From Croceicoccus naphthovorans (lineage in GTDB: Bacteria > Pseudomonadota > Alphaproteobacteria > Sphingomonadales > Sphingomonadaceae): DNA of 64,000 nt. This document shows positions 8,832 to 16,452 of this stretch, piece after piece; position 1 is the first letter of the stretch, and each line of letters starts with the position of its first letter. The stretch covers positions 747,501-811,500 of the forward strand of contig NZ_CP011770.1 in NCBI RefSeq assembly GCF_001028705.1. Direction: 5' to 3'. Below the pieces are notes generated by a model. That model had not been told where the DNA came from and made no database searches. It saw only the letters and a list, made by a program, of their open reading frames with translations. The position numbers and the translations under genes were made by a program.

Positions 8832-8907
8832 GGGCCCTTAGCTCAGTCGGTAGAGCAACTGACTTTTAATCAGTAGGTCGCTGGTTCGAACCCAGCAGGG
8901 CTCACCA
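8832..8907 (+). tRNA. tRNA-Lys (anticodon UUU)
   Basis: A complete 76-base tRNA with encoded CCA. The acceptor stem GGGCCCT pairs with AGGGCTC (one G-U at position 2). The D-arm is GCTCAGTCGGTAGAGC. The anticodon stem ACTGA/TCAGT encloses the loop CTTTTAA with anticodon TTT. The T-arm CTGGTTCGAACCCAG is standard. The 3' 46 bases are the integration site of the adjacent mobile element, and the gene stays intact after insertion. Confidence 0.97.
8862..8907 (+). repeat. attL: 46-bp direct repeat in the tRNA-Lys 3' half
   Basis: This segment, from the anticodon arm to the CCA end of tRNA-Lys, is repeated without mismatch at 18405-18450. The first bases outside the repeat differ at both ends, so 46 bp is the full identity block. 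A duplicated tRNA 3' end flanking an integrase-bearing block is the standard mark of tyrosine-recombinase integration. Confidence 0.95.
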
Positions 8908-8969
8908 TAGATAACTGATAAATAAGAATAAAAATGACTTTCTGACTGTAAGGCGCGACCTTTGTCAAT

Positions 8970-8990
8970 TCGTGTCCGTGCTGTGTCCGT
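8970..8990 (+). promoter_or_regulatory. Paired GTGTCCG motif near attL (arm-type site or operator)
   Basis: The 21-bp block reads TCGTGTCCG-N3-TGTGTCCGT and recurs in the same orientation at 18241-18261, with only the N3 differing. It starts 63 bases inside the attL core and 15 bases before the GTG start of the next gene. The position and symmetry fit integrase arm-type binding sites, or an element-encoded repressor operator. Confidence 0.5.
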
Positions 8991-9005
8991 AATCTGGAGT
9001 TTGTA

Positions 9006-9287
9006 GTGGCCGAAGTTCCCGATCACTTGGTCCCGAGCGATGGTTTTACCAACTCCACCGTTCGCTATGCCGGGTTTGACGCCATTCCCGGTGAGAGCGG
9101 TGCTTCGCACAGATTCGAGTTCGTAGATGGTGACGGTAGGGTGATCGGTACCTACCGGATCGAAACTAAGCCAACCAGCGACGGAACGATCGATGCGATG
9201 GTCGCCGGTGCGCATAGACAGATGACGAATGTGCTGCGGCAATGGCTATTCGTCACAGATAAAGTGCGGGCACACTACGAAAAATAG
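9006..9287 (+). CDS. Unknown 93-aa protein beside attL
   Basis: A GTG-start frame with GGAG six bases upstream, giving a 93-residue soluble protein (MAEVPDHLVPSDG...). The middle part, HRFEFVDGDGRVIGTYRIETKPTSDG, looks like a small beta-rich domain; no family is recognised. The base composition is less GC-rich than the host genes. It is the first rightward gene after attL and may be part of the cargo with the protease-like gene that follows 124 bases later. The paired GTGTCCG motif sits just upstream of its start. Confidence 0.55.
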   Translation: MAEVPDHLVPSDGFTNSTVRYAGFDAIPGESGASHRFEFVDGDGRVIGTYRIETKPTSDGTIDAMVAGAHRQMTNVLRQWLFVTDKVRAHYEK

Positions 9288-9411
9288 AAAATTTGGTGGA
9301 GCCGTATCTATCGCTCAGCATCACAGGATGGCGCGTCATAGTGAATTTTCTTGTGCGATAGAGAGTTCGCTTGCATCAGTCGAAACCTGATTGGTTCTGT
9401 TGGGGGAATTC

Positions 9412-10293
9412 ATGGCATCCACTATGCCACTGTTGGATCGCGTAATCTTTGATACGGTGGGCATTGCAGAAGCCGAGGTCGAAGCGAGCCTAGATTGCGA
9501 CCTCCTGTATTATTACGGAGAGCTTCGTACTAGCAATTTCACCTTTTTTCGCGATTCTGTCGAGCGCTTGGCTGAGCGCGATGAAAAGCGAAATACGCTA
9601 GGTCTCTGTTTGACAACGCCGGGCGGGCAGGCTGAGGCCGTCGAACGAATGGTGGAAGTGATCCGTCACCACTATGACAACTTCTATGCCCTTGTCCCCA
9701 ACACCGCCATGTCGGCAGGAACAATTTTCTGCATGGCCGCAGATAAAATCTACATGGACTATGCCTCAGCTCTCGGCCCGATCGATCCACAAGTTCCGGA
9801 TCGTGATAATCGGGTACTGGTTCCTGCTCTCGGTTATCTCGACAAAGTTGAAGAGTTGATACAAAAGAGTACCCTTGGCACAATATCACCAGCTGAGTTT
9901 CAAATGTTGCAGAGCCTCGATCTGGCCATGCTGCGCTTTTATGAACAAGCGAAAGAGCTTTCAGTGAATTTGCTGAAAAAGTGGTTGGCTGAATACAAGT
10001 TCAAAAACTGGACCGAACATCGTACGACCAATCCCGGAACGCCAGTTACCTCGGACGAGCGGTCTGCTAGAGCTGAAGAGATTGCCACCAAGCTCTCAGA
10101 TAACAATCGCTGGCATTCTCATGGGCGCATGATTGGTATGGGAACATTGCGCGGAGAGATGCGCTTGGAAATTGAAGATTTCAGCCAAGATAGCAAACTC
10201 CACAATCAGATTCGGCGCTATGCAGACACGTTAACGGGATATATGGAACGACACGGTAACACCTTCACCATCTTCAATCGTCACCTTCAGTGA
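9412..10293 (+). CDS. ClpP/SppA-fold serine protease-like protein (SDH_sah/S49-like)
   Basis: A 293-residue protein, starting at the ATG after GGGGGA (an upstream TTG in frame would add seven residues). The core has the ClpP/crotonase-fold pattern of the SppA and 'serine dehydrogenase proteinase' groups: LCLTTPGGQAEAVERMVEVI, then PNTAMSAGTIFCMAADKIYM and SALGPIDPQ. Ser101 in MSAGT is the likely nucleophile and Lys145, in the helix YLDKVEEL, a candidate general base, as in Ser-Lys dyads of SppA-type enzymes. There is no signal peptide or clear membrane segment. Its low GC contrasts with the element backbone. The 60-aa gene starts eight bases later. Role unknown; defence or host takeover is inference. 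Confidence 0.7.
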   Translation: MASTMPLLDRVIFDTVGIAEAEVEASLDCDLLYYYGELRTSNFTFFRDSVERLAERDEKRNTLGLCLTTPGGQAEAVERMVEVIRHHYDNFYALVPNTAMSAGTIFCMAADKIYMDYASALGPIDPQVPDRDNRVLVPALGYLDKVEELIQKSTLGTISPAEFQMLQSLDLAMLRFYEQAKELSVNLLKKWLAEYKFKNWTEHRTTNPGTPVTSDERSARAEEIATKLSDNNRWHSHGRMIGMGTLRGEMRLEIEDFSQDSKLHNQIRRYADTLTGYMERHGNTFTIFNRHLQ

Positions 10294-10300
10294 GGCTATC

Positions 10301-10483
10301 ATGAGCATCGAAAAGGCGGTGAAAAAAGCGCTTAAAACCAAGAGTGCGAAGGGCGAATTTGCTGAGCAGCTAGAAAGCAATCGCGCCTTTAGCGATCGTA
10401 TGGGCCGTGCTGGGGTTGTTATCCGCAAACAGGAATTTTCGATCCCACTGATGGAGCGTATTGCTCACTCTACAAGGGGTTAA
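10301..10483 (+). CDS. 60-aa unknown protein paired with the protease-like gene
   Basis: A small protein rich in Lys at the N-terminus (MSIEKAVKKALKTKSAKGEF) with a C-terminal segment AGVVIRKQEFSIPLMERIAHST. It lies eight bases downstream of the protease-like gene on the same strand and has the same low GC. The layout suggests a two-gene unit in which the small product could be a substrate, adaptor or inhibitor; this is inference. No family is recognised. Confidence 0.55.
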   Translation: MSIEKAVKKALKTKSAKGEFAEQLESNRAFSDRMGRAGVVIRKQEFSIPLMERIAHSTRG

Positions 10484-10578
10484 TCAGTCGCTCCATTAGA
10501 GGATGGAACCGGGAGAGCGATGGAAACACGCCCTCCCGGCAGGCGGGGTGCCACGGGGAATGGAGACCTCCACCCCAC

Positions 10579-11253
10579 CTAATCCAGTTCGGGCCGTGCG
10601 GGCGCTTCGATGCCCAGCCGGTTTGCGGCCTGTACCGCGTTTGAATGGCCTGCAATCAGCGCGTGTTTCAGATCCGATGCGCGGCGGAATGCGCGTTCGT
10701 CCGCAAGGCGCTGTTCGTGGCGCTTCACCGCCTCCGCCAGTTCGGCCAGTTCCGCCGTGTCGCGCTCGACCTGTTTGGCGTAGCTATCGACGCGGGCCTG
10801 ATCCTGTTCGCGTTCCCGGCGCGCGCGATCGGCAACCGCCTTTGTTTCCTGCACGTCCAGCTTGCGCAGATAACCGCGAATATGCGCCGCCTCGACCATC
10901 AGTTCGGCGAGGTTCCGGTGACTTGGGTGGGCAGGTTTCAGATCGCCAAGGCCCAGAGCGTGCCAACGCGGATTATCCGGCGTTCCATCCTTGAACGTCT
11001 CAGCCTGCATCACCTCGCGTTCGTCGGGCGTCGGTGCGCGTAGGTTGCGGAAGTTCCCGCCATTCAGCTTCACGCCAAGCGCGTTGAGACGCTGTTCCGC
11101 CGATGTCCGACCGGTGATGAACTGCCCGTGCTGAATCTGCGCAGCGTTCAGAACCGGCCAATCAGGGCAATCCGCAGGTTCGGGCCAAAGCTTGGCGGGA
11201 TCGAGCGTCATCGTCCGGTCGATCACGTCGGGCTTTTCCTTTGTTGCCAGCAT
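10579..11253 (-). CDS. Unknown phage-type protein with coiled coil (224 aa)
   Basis: The 224-residue product has an N-terminal globular part (residues 1-110) and a long charged helix from about 115 to 185 (QETKAVADRARREREQDQ.., heptad-like) predicted as coiled coil. It is the last gene of the leftward transcript and starts three bases after the stop of the 109-aa gene. No family is recognised. Its place after TerL, where a portal gene would be expected, is notable, but the sequence does not look like a portal. Confidence 0.65.
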   Translation of the reverse strand: MLATKEKPDVIDRTMTLDPAKLWPEPADCPDWPVLNAAQIQHGQFITGRTSAEQRLNALGVKLNGGNFRNLRAPTPDEREVMQAETFKDGTPDNPRWHALGLGDLKPAHPSHRNLAELMVEAAHIRGYLRKLDVQETKAVADRARREREQDQARVDSYAKQVERDTAELAELAEAVKRHEQRLADERAFRRASDLKHALIAGHSNAVQAANRLGIEAPARPELD

Positions 11254-11256
11254 CGG

Positions 11257-11586
11257 TCAGCCCTCCGCCTTGGGGAGCGTAAAGCCGGGTGCAACCTTGC
11301 TCGATGTAGGCTGTTCCGACTTCGGAAGCTGAAATGCTCCAGGCACATTGCGCCGGTTCGTCGCGGGCACTGGCGCAGCCTTGGCGTCCAGTTCCTCCAT
11401 AAGCGGCTTGATCGCCTCGCCGATTGCTGCCTTCAGATTGTCGGGCGAGAACACCGCGTCCATTTCGGACAGGATGCCATCGACCTTTTCGGACAACTCG
11501 TCGAACTCGTCGCGCGTGACAGGATTTCCAGCCTGCGAAGCGGTGAAACGGCGGATCGGATTGATATTGGTCAGTGCAGTTTTCAT
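11257..11586 (-). CDS. Unknown 109-aa protein coupled to TerL
   Basis: Starts at MKTALTNINPIRR, whose ATG overlaps the TerL stop as ATGA, a typical coupled start; the longer frame to 11676 lies inside terL. The protein has an acidic helix (RDEFDELSEKVDGILSEMDAVF) and a Pro/Lys-rich tail. It looks like a small phage accessory or scaffold-like protein; no family is recognised. Confidence 0.6.
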   Translation of the reverse strand: MKTALTNINPIRRFTASQAGNPVTRDEFDELSEKVDGILSEMDAVFSPDNLKAAIGEAIKPLMEELDAKAAPVPATNRRNVPGAFQLPKSEQPTSSKVAPGFTLPKAEG

Positions 11587-13043
11587 TGGATGTAGAACCT
11601 TTCTTGAGCGGGACGATTGCTGCGCCGGGTCGCAATCCAAGGTCCGACTGTTTTCTTTGCTTGGAGAATGAGCCACACCGCCCCGGCGACGGAATTGGCA
11701 AGGTCGTCATGCCCACCGGGCGCATGGTCGATGCTTTCGCGGCCACCACGGGCCACGCGGCGCTCTAGGCCGACAATCTGATTGGCTAACTTGTCGTGAT
11801 CCAGCAGGTCGCACCGCTGGCTGTTCAGGGCGGGCAACAGGTCGCGATAGAGATCGCTGCGCACCGCCTCGCTGCAATCGTATTCGATGCCGTGCTTGCG
11901 GAATTGTTCGCGCGGCCATTCGCCGCCGTAGCGGTCGCCCGTCACCTTTCGGATGCCGTACTGTTTCAGCAGGTCGCAGAACTCGCCCACAACCGCCTCA
12001 GGGCTGAAAGGCGGCTTGCGCTCCCGTACAGCGTCCAGAACAGCAACGCGGTCGTCGCCCCCTTCCTCATGGGCAATCGCAAGCGTCATGCTGTCCTGAC
12101 TGCCCCCGCTGGGGTCCACGAAGGCCACGTAGCGCGTATTGTTGACGGGCGCGCGCTCATAGACGCCCGGTGACAGGCAGGCTTCCACAACCTCGCGCGT
12201 CACGAAGGCCTCAACATCGACACGGAATTGCGCGCCGAACTCTGCCGCCGCCGATGCCGGATCATCGTTGAACGCTTCGGTCAGGAAATCGCCATCGCGC
12301 TTGATGGTCGGATTCATGCGCCACGTAGGAGCTTGTACGATCAGCACCTTGCCCGGTTTGCCGTAGTGCTTGCGGTACTTCGTCCACAGCAACCCGCGCC
12401 GCGCGTAGGGTGACGAAATGCCGATAAGCATCGCGCCGGGGATCGTTGCCATTGCAGGTTTCACCGCACGGTAAACGTCAAGGTCCGGGTTCACGGTAGC
12501 CTCGCTGCGCCAGAATGCCACCTCGTCAAACACTACGGCAACCACAGTCCGCCCGCGCACCCGGCGCTGATCGTTGGTGGTTATCTCGATGCCCAGCCCG
12601 TTGGTCAGTTCCAGCCCGTCCGCCATCGACTTGGCCACCATCTGGGCAAGGATAGGCTGCTCAAAGTATGCGCGGAGATAGCCTAGGCAGACGCGGGCCT
12701 GATCGCGGTCAACGGCAAGGATTTGCACAACGCCCCGCTCGCCCCTCACCAGACGGGAGAGAAACCCAAGCTGTTCCGCACCGAACGTGGCAAGGAACGC
12801 GCCAAGGGCTGCGGCCTTCACGTCCTTGCCGGACCTGCGCCCACAGACAAACCACGCTTCCTCTGCCGGTTCGGTCGGTGCCTCGGTCCTGCCGGTCAAC
12901 TCGGTGAAGGTGGCCAGTTCGTCTGCGTCGAGCGGTTCGCCGAACAATGCCTTGTCCACCACGCGCCACGCGGCCCAGCTATCCGCCTCAAACCAAGGGC
13001 CGAATAGGTTGGGATCGGTGCAGGCCTCCGCGAAGGTAATCAT
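11583..13043 (-). CDS. Phage terminase large subunit
   Basis: A 486-residue terminase. The ATPase domain has Walker A GRRSGKD (residues 68-74) and Walker B VVAVVFDEVAFW (Asp-Glu at 173-174). The C-terminal RNase H-like nuclease has VAFVDPSGGSQDSMT (Asp310), KVTGDRYGGEWPREQF (~375) and GGHDDLANSVAGAVW near the end, giving the three-acid metal site. It cuts and pumps phage DNA into procapsids. It overlaps the preceding small-subunit-like gene by four bases. The motifs are intact, so the protein should be active, yet no portal or capsid gene is present in the element. Confidence 0.93.
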   Translation of the reverse strand: MITFAEACTDPNLFGPWFEADSWAAWRVVDKALFGEPLDADELATFTELTGRTEAPTEPAEEAWFVCGRRSGKDVKAAALGAFLATFGAEQLGFLSRLVRGERGVVQILAVDRDQARVCLGYLRAYFEQPILAQMVAKSMADGLELTNGLGIEITTNDQRRVRGRTVVAVVFDEVAFWRSEATVNPDLDVYRAVKPAMATIPGAMLIGISSPYARRGLLWTKYRKHYGKPGKVLIVQAPTWRMNPTIKRDGDFLTEAFNDDPASAAAEFGAQFRVDVEAFVTREVVEACLSPGVYERAPVNNTRYVAFVDPSGGSQDSMTLAIAHEEGGDDRVAVLDAVRERKPPFSPEAVVGEFCDLLKQYGIRKVTGDRYGGEWPREQFRKHGIEYDCSEAVRSDLYRDLLPALNSQRCDLLDHDKLANQIVGLERRVARGGRESIDHAPGGHDDLANSVAGAVWLILQAKKTVGPWIATRRSNRPAQERFYIQ

Positions 13044-13480
13044 GCCGCCCCCGCCTTCTCAGCGGCCTTGTGGGCGGCATACTCGACAATCGTAGGGGTG
13101 ATGTTGCGGGCGGTGCGTTCTAGGCCCAGATCGCCCAGCAAGCGGCGCAGCGTGTTGCTGGCAGTGGTATAGGCCTTAACGTCGAACTCTTCGCCATTGG
13201 CTGCGGCTGCGTCCTGTTCCTCACACCAGCACACCAGCGAGGCAGCACGGCGGGCAAGCTGCGATTGTGCCTCCGAAGGGTCGCCGCCCATGTCGGTGAC
13301 GAGGCTGGCCAGAACCTCGCGATAGCGCCGGAACGTGGCTGACCGGCCATCGACGCCAGCAAGGACAGTCGAGCCGTTGCCTACGCGGGTGCGGGCCTGT
13401 GGCTTGGGAACGTCTATCGCGGCGGTATCAGCGGGCAAGATTGCCTCCAACGTGCGGACCTTATGCGGACACGAACGCAC
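13040..13480 (-). CDS. Putative terminase small subunit
   Basis: A 146-residue protein from a GTG start. It lies directly before TerL with a four-base overlap, the usual place for TerS. The sequence has helices consistent with a small DNA-binding subunit (RRYREVLASLVTDMGGDPSEAQSQLARRAASL and a second helical block LRRLLGDLGLERTARNITP), but no clear HTH signature. The call depends on position and size more than on motifs. A single TCGTGTCCG-type motif lies across its first codons. Confidence 0.6.
   Translation of the reverse strand: MRSCPHKVRTLEAILPADTAAIDVPKPQARTRVGNGSTVLAGVDGRSATFRRYREVLASLVTDMGGDPSEAQSQLARRAASLVCWCEEQDAAAANGEEFDVKAYTTASNTLRRLLGDLGLERTARNITPTIVEYAAHKAAEKAGAA
13463..13474 (-). 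promoter_or_regulatory. Third copy of the TCGTGTCCGCAT motif at the terS start
   Basis: Read on the minus strand the block is TCGTGTCCGCAT, identical to the first 12 bases of the paired motif at 18241. An AT-rich stretch with TATAT lies just upstream of it. Its place at a second leftward transcript start favours an operator role. Confidence 0.35.
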
Positions 13481-13669
13481 ATAGAGATATAAAAATCAAG
13501 CTATTTCAAGGAATATGTCACGATATGGCCACTGATAAGGAAACAGTGGCATGATGTGTCTGGGCGAGCGTCGGCTAGGCAGCCGGATCATAATTTCCCA
13601 TTGGCCAAGCAAAAAACGTGCCAAGCTGTTGAATTTGTCTGCCCGTTTCCCAGCCCGATCATAGCTACA

Positions 13670-14455
13670 TCAAAACACCATCACCGCGTCGGATAGCAAT
13701 TCACGGTATTTGCTTGGCAGATTGCCGCCGTTGATGAACTTGGACAGGGTGCCTTGCGGTATGCCCAGCCCATCAGCAAGCCGCGATTGCTCGCCCACCT
13801 CATTGCGTTTCAGGTGATTCAGCGTGGATGTTCGCAAAGCGTCCAATTCGGCCCGCGTATCAGGATTGGCTTGTTTCCGTTGCTCTGTTTCCAAACCATC
13901 AGACCCTTCCCCCTGGCTAACTGTTTGTGGCTCAATATCTGAGAAATACGAATTGGCGGAATTGACAGGTTTTTCCATTTCATCTGGCTTAGTTTCTGAG
14001 CCAGTAAGAGGCAGTGTTTCCAATCCAATGTCAGAAATTGAGCCCGGTTGTGTCAGAAACTGGTCCCGCGAATTTTCGTGTTTCCATTTTTCATAGGCGT
14101 GCGACGGTGCCCGGTTCGGCCCCGTTGGTCCTGCAAGCCATGTGAACCCGTACTTGGCCGCGTGGGGTGTTTTGCGGCTGAAGCCGCCCCGTTCACTGCA
14201 ATAGAGGAAACCTGTCTCGATCAGCTCGGCAATGGCGCGGCGAACAGTATTTCGCGATAGCCCCGTCATCTCTGCGCCGGTTCGGTCGCTGAAAAACCAT
14301 TCGCCGTTGTTGTCGCCATTTTCGAACAGGCCCATCGCCAGCATGACTTTTACCGCTGAGCCGCTGAGCGCGCGCCAAGCCTCGGTATCGATCTGTTTCT
14401 TGAACGATCGGACATGTTTCCGCTTGTCGATATAGGTCGAGCGATCCCGCCCCAT
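13670..14455 (-). CDS. Winged-HTH protein, probable replication or regulatory protein
   Basis: A 261-residue protein with two DNA-binding parts. The N-terminal ~110 residues look like a replication-initiator-type winged helix (SGSAVKVMLAMGLFENG..GLSRNTVRRAIAELIETGFL). The C-terminus has a Cro/XRE-like HTH (QSRLADGLGIPQGTLSKFING, ~225-245). The middle is Ser/Thr/Glu-rich and of low complexity. In phage satellites a gene at this place commonly starts replication; here a repressor role is an alternative. It begins three bases after the stop of the Toprim gene, so both are in one transcript. Confidence 0.65.
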   Translation of the reverse strand: MGRDRSTYIDKRKHVRSFKKQIDTEAWRALSGSAVKVMLAMGLFENGDNNGEWFFSDRTGAEMTGLSRNTVRRAIAELIETGFLYCSERGGFSRKTPHAAKYGFTWLAGPTGPNRAPSHAYEKWKHENSRDQFLTQPGSISDIGLETLPLTGSETKPDEMEKPVNSANSYFSDIEPQTVSQGEGSDGLETEQRKQANPDTRAELDALRTSTLNHLKRNEVGEQSRLADGLGIPQGTLSKFINGGNLPSKYRELLSDAVMVF

Positions 14456-14458
14456 CTA

Positions 14459-15340
14459 TCAGCCCTCCCGCTCGCGCAGACCGGCCAGCACGTCGAAATA
14501 GTCGCGGGCGGACTGTTCCTCGATCAATGCGGTCTTGACGGCATCGACTGGCAACAGGCTTTCAATGTGGTCAGCCAGCAATTTGCGCAGTGCGTGTGCA
14601 GGCATCGCCTCCGCCTCGACAGTGTGTTCGATGTAGCGAGCGCGCTTGTCACCCGCCTTTCTGGGCTTTGTCGGCAAGTCGTAATCGTGGATCTGTTCGG
14701 GCGTGATGGCGATGCGGCGAAAATCTATCCGCACATCCTCTTCCAAATGCTCGATCAGCTTTTGGTGAATGTCCTGATCGATCAGAACGCCTGCCGGATC
14801 GTAATCGCCGATATAGAATATCACCGCCGGTCGCCCGGCAGAGTAGGCGCGGATGTACTCTGCGGACTGATAGGCCAGCGTCATCGATGTGAAACCGCCC
14901 GCCGGGTACAGGCTCACCGCAAGGCGTTCGCAGTCATCCTGAATAACACCGGCGATGGACCGGCTTTCGCACCAGACTTCGCAATAGACATCAGCATCGC
15001 GCCAAACATCGGCACGGTACTGCCGCGATACCGCGCGCAGGAATTGTGCCTCATCGTCATAGGTTGCGACGTGATAGCCGCGACAGGTGGAATCGCTGAT
15101 CCAGCCATAAGGCAGCGAACCGGAGCGCCGAAGTTCTGCAACCCGGTGTTGAACTTGGTTATAGCCGTTGTCGGTCTTCTCGACCGGTTCCGGCAAGCGC
15201 GGATTGGTCATCCGGTAGAAGACGTGGCGAACGGACTGCGGGTGGTCAGCCCGCAGAACGTCCATGATCTGGCTATCAAGTTGATCGACCTGCGCGCGCG
15301 TCCGACGACGGCGCTTTATCTGGCCCGCCTGATAAGCCAT
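14459..15340 (-). CDS. Topo VI subunit A/Spo11-like Toprim-domain protein
   Basis: A 293-residue protein. Near residues 38-44 RHVFYRM resembles the tyrosine region of the Topo VI-A/Spo11 winged helix (Y42 the candidate). A Toprim-like core follows: a conserved Glu in VYCEVWCESRSIAG (121 or 125), then FYIGDYDPAGVLIDQD with Asp179 and Asp181 of the DxD motif. No B-subunit (GHKL ATPase) gene is nearby. Relatives occur as single genes in phages and plasmids as I recall; their role is not settled, possibly DNA nicking in replication. It starts one base after the acidic-protein stop. Confidence 0.7.
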   Translation of the reverse strand: MAYQAGQIKRRRRTRAQVDQLDSQIMDVLRADHPQSVRHVFYRMTNPRLPEPVEKTDNGYNQVQHRVAELRRSGSLPYGWISDSTCRGYHVATYDDEAQFLRAVSRQYRADVWRDADVYCEVWCESRSIAGVIQDDCERLAVSLYPAGGFTSMTLAYQSAEYIRAYSAGRPAVIFYIGDYDPAGVLIDQDIHQKLIEHLEEDVRIDFRRIAITPEQIHDYDLPTKPRKAGDKRARYIEHTVEAEAMPAHALRKLLADHIESLLPVDAVKTALIEEQSARDYFDVLAGLREREG

Positions 15341-15341
15341 G

Positions 15342-15986
15342 TCAGGCAGGATCGCCGGGCTTGCGCAGATCGTCGGTCGCTTTCGTTACCAGCGTTTTGC
15401 CGGTATCCGCCGACAACACCTCTCCGCCGTTTGTGCGGAAGCTGGCCGTCAGGTTACCGATGCCGAGAAATTGGCGCTCGTCGCTGAACAGATTGTAGTC
15501 GAGCGAATAAGTTGCGAGCATCGGCACATCGTCCTGCATCTGCTCGCGCTCTGCGTCGATTTCATCGCCAGCGCCGGTCTCGACATAGAACCCGCCGCCG
15601 CGAACGACAGCGCCGCTCATTATCCGGTCATCGCCAGCAGGGCAGCAATCCTCTTCAGGATCGATCCCCAGCGGGTTATCCTCGACGCCTGTGTCGGGGT
15701 CATCGTCTTCGGCGTCTTCGTGCCCGGCGGTGCGGTTCGGTCCCGACCGGGTGGACGGGTGCATATTCTGCCATTCCAGCCAAGCCAAGTCCTGGTCGGT
15801 GCCGTCGCTTTCGGCAGGGTCATCGTCTTCAGTGTCGGGATCGCCGTCGGCCTCGTTGAGCCGTTCCAGAATTATGGCGGCAGCACGCCCGCTGACTTCC
15901 TGCATCGCGGTGAGGCCCTGCAGAATCGCTTCAAGATCATCCCGAGCAAGAGCGATGGCCCTGTTTGACAGTTGAGGGAGGTTCAT
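15342..15986 (-). CDS. Unknown acidic protein (214 aa)
   Basis: Starts at MNLPQLSNRAIALARD with GAGGAGG seven bases upstream, an excellent ribosome site; the longer frame to 16028 is less likely. The middle is very acidic (EADGDPDTEDDDPAESDGTD and DAEDDDPDTGVEDN), followed by a more structured C-terminal half (MLATYSLDYNLFSDERQFLG). An acidic, DNA-mimic-like composition in a mobile element suggests interaction with a DNA-binding partner, but this is inference. No family is recognised. Confidence 0.6.
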   Translation of the reverse strand: MNLPQLSNRAIALARDDLEAILQGLTAMQEVSGRAAAIILERLNEADGDPDTEDDDPAESDGTDQDLAWLEWQNMHPSTRSGPNRTAGHEDAEDDDPDTGVEDNPLGIDPEEDCCPAGDDRIMSGAVVRGGGFYVETGAGDEIDAEREQMQDDVPMLATYSLDYNLFSDERQFLGIGNLTASFRTNGGEVLSADTGKTLVTKATDDLRKPGDPA

Positions 15987-16155
15987 AGCCGTGCCTCCTC
16001 GAAATAGGGGGCGAGGCGCATCAGCCATGTTAGGCGGTTTGCCATGGTGGCATTTGCTTGGATTTTCTGGCGATGTGGGCTAAGGCTGAGGGTGTCCGCC
16101 GCAATGGACATTCCAGCCCTCGCGCCCTGCTCGGCGCGGGGGTTTTGCGTTTGGA

Positions 16156-16371
16156 TCACCGGACAGCCCTCCGCGCATTGGGTTTGCGTTCACGGCTGGC
16201 GAGCCACTCTGCGGATGCGCGAACGGCGCGATATTTGCGCCCGCCCACCATCCAGTAGGGCAATCCGTTTGGCTGATTTGAATAGCGCGCGAGAGTGCGC
16301 GTGGTGACGCCCCAGCGGGACGCCAATTCAGCATCCAGAATGAGTTCGTCGTTCGGTATATCGATTGTCAT
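16156..16371 (-). CDS. AlpA/excisionase-like small DNA-binding protein
   Basis: A 71-residue protein with a MerR-like winged HTH typical of AlpA and excisionase proteins: DAELASRWGVTTRTLARYSNQ followed by GLPYWMVGGRKYRAVRASAEWL. Such factors direct excision and activate integrase in P4-like and PICI-like elements. It sits 81 bases downstream of the 176-aa gene in the leftward backbone. Confidence 0.8.
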   Translation of the reverse strand: MTIDIPNDELILDAELASRWGVTTRTLARYSNQPNGLPYWMVGGRKYRAVRASAEWLASRERKPNARRAVR

Positions 16372-16452
16372 CGTTGCCGCCTTTCGTTTGAAGGTCGGCC
16401 AACATTGGTCAGAAAGCTGACAGTGTTTTAAGGTGCGCTTTGAGCGGTTTGC

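Noticed and set aside
8838-9242. Leftward 134-aa frame ending WVRTSDLLIKSQLLYRLS
   Set aside because: Its C-terminus is the antisense of tRNA-Lys, a classic false protein, and it overlaps the rightward 93-aa gene.
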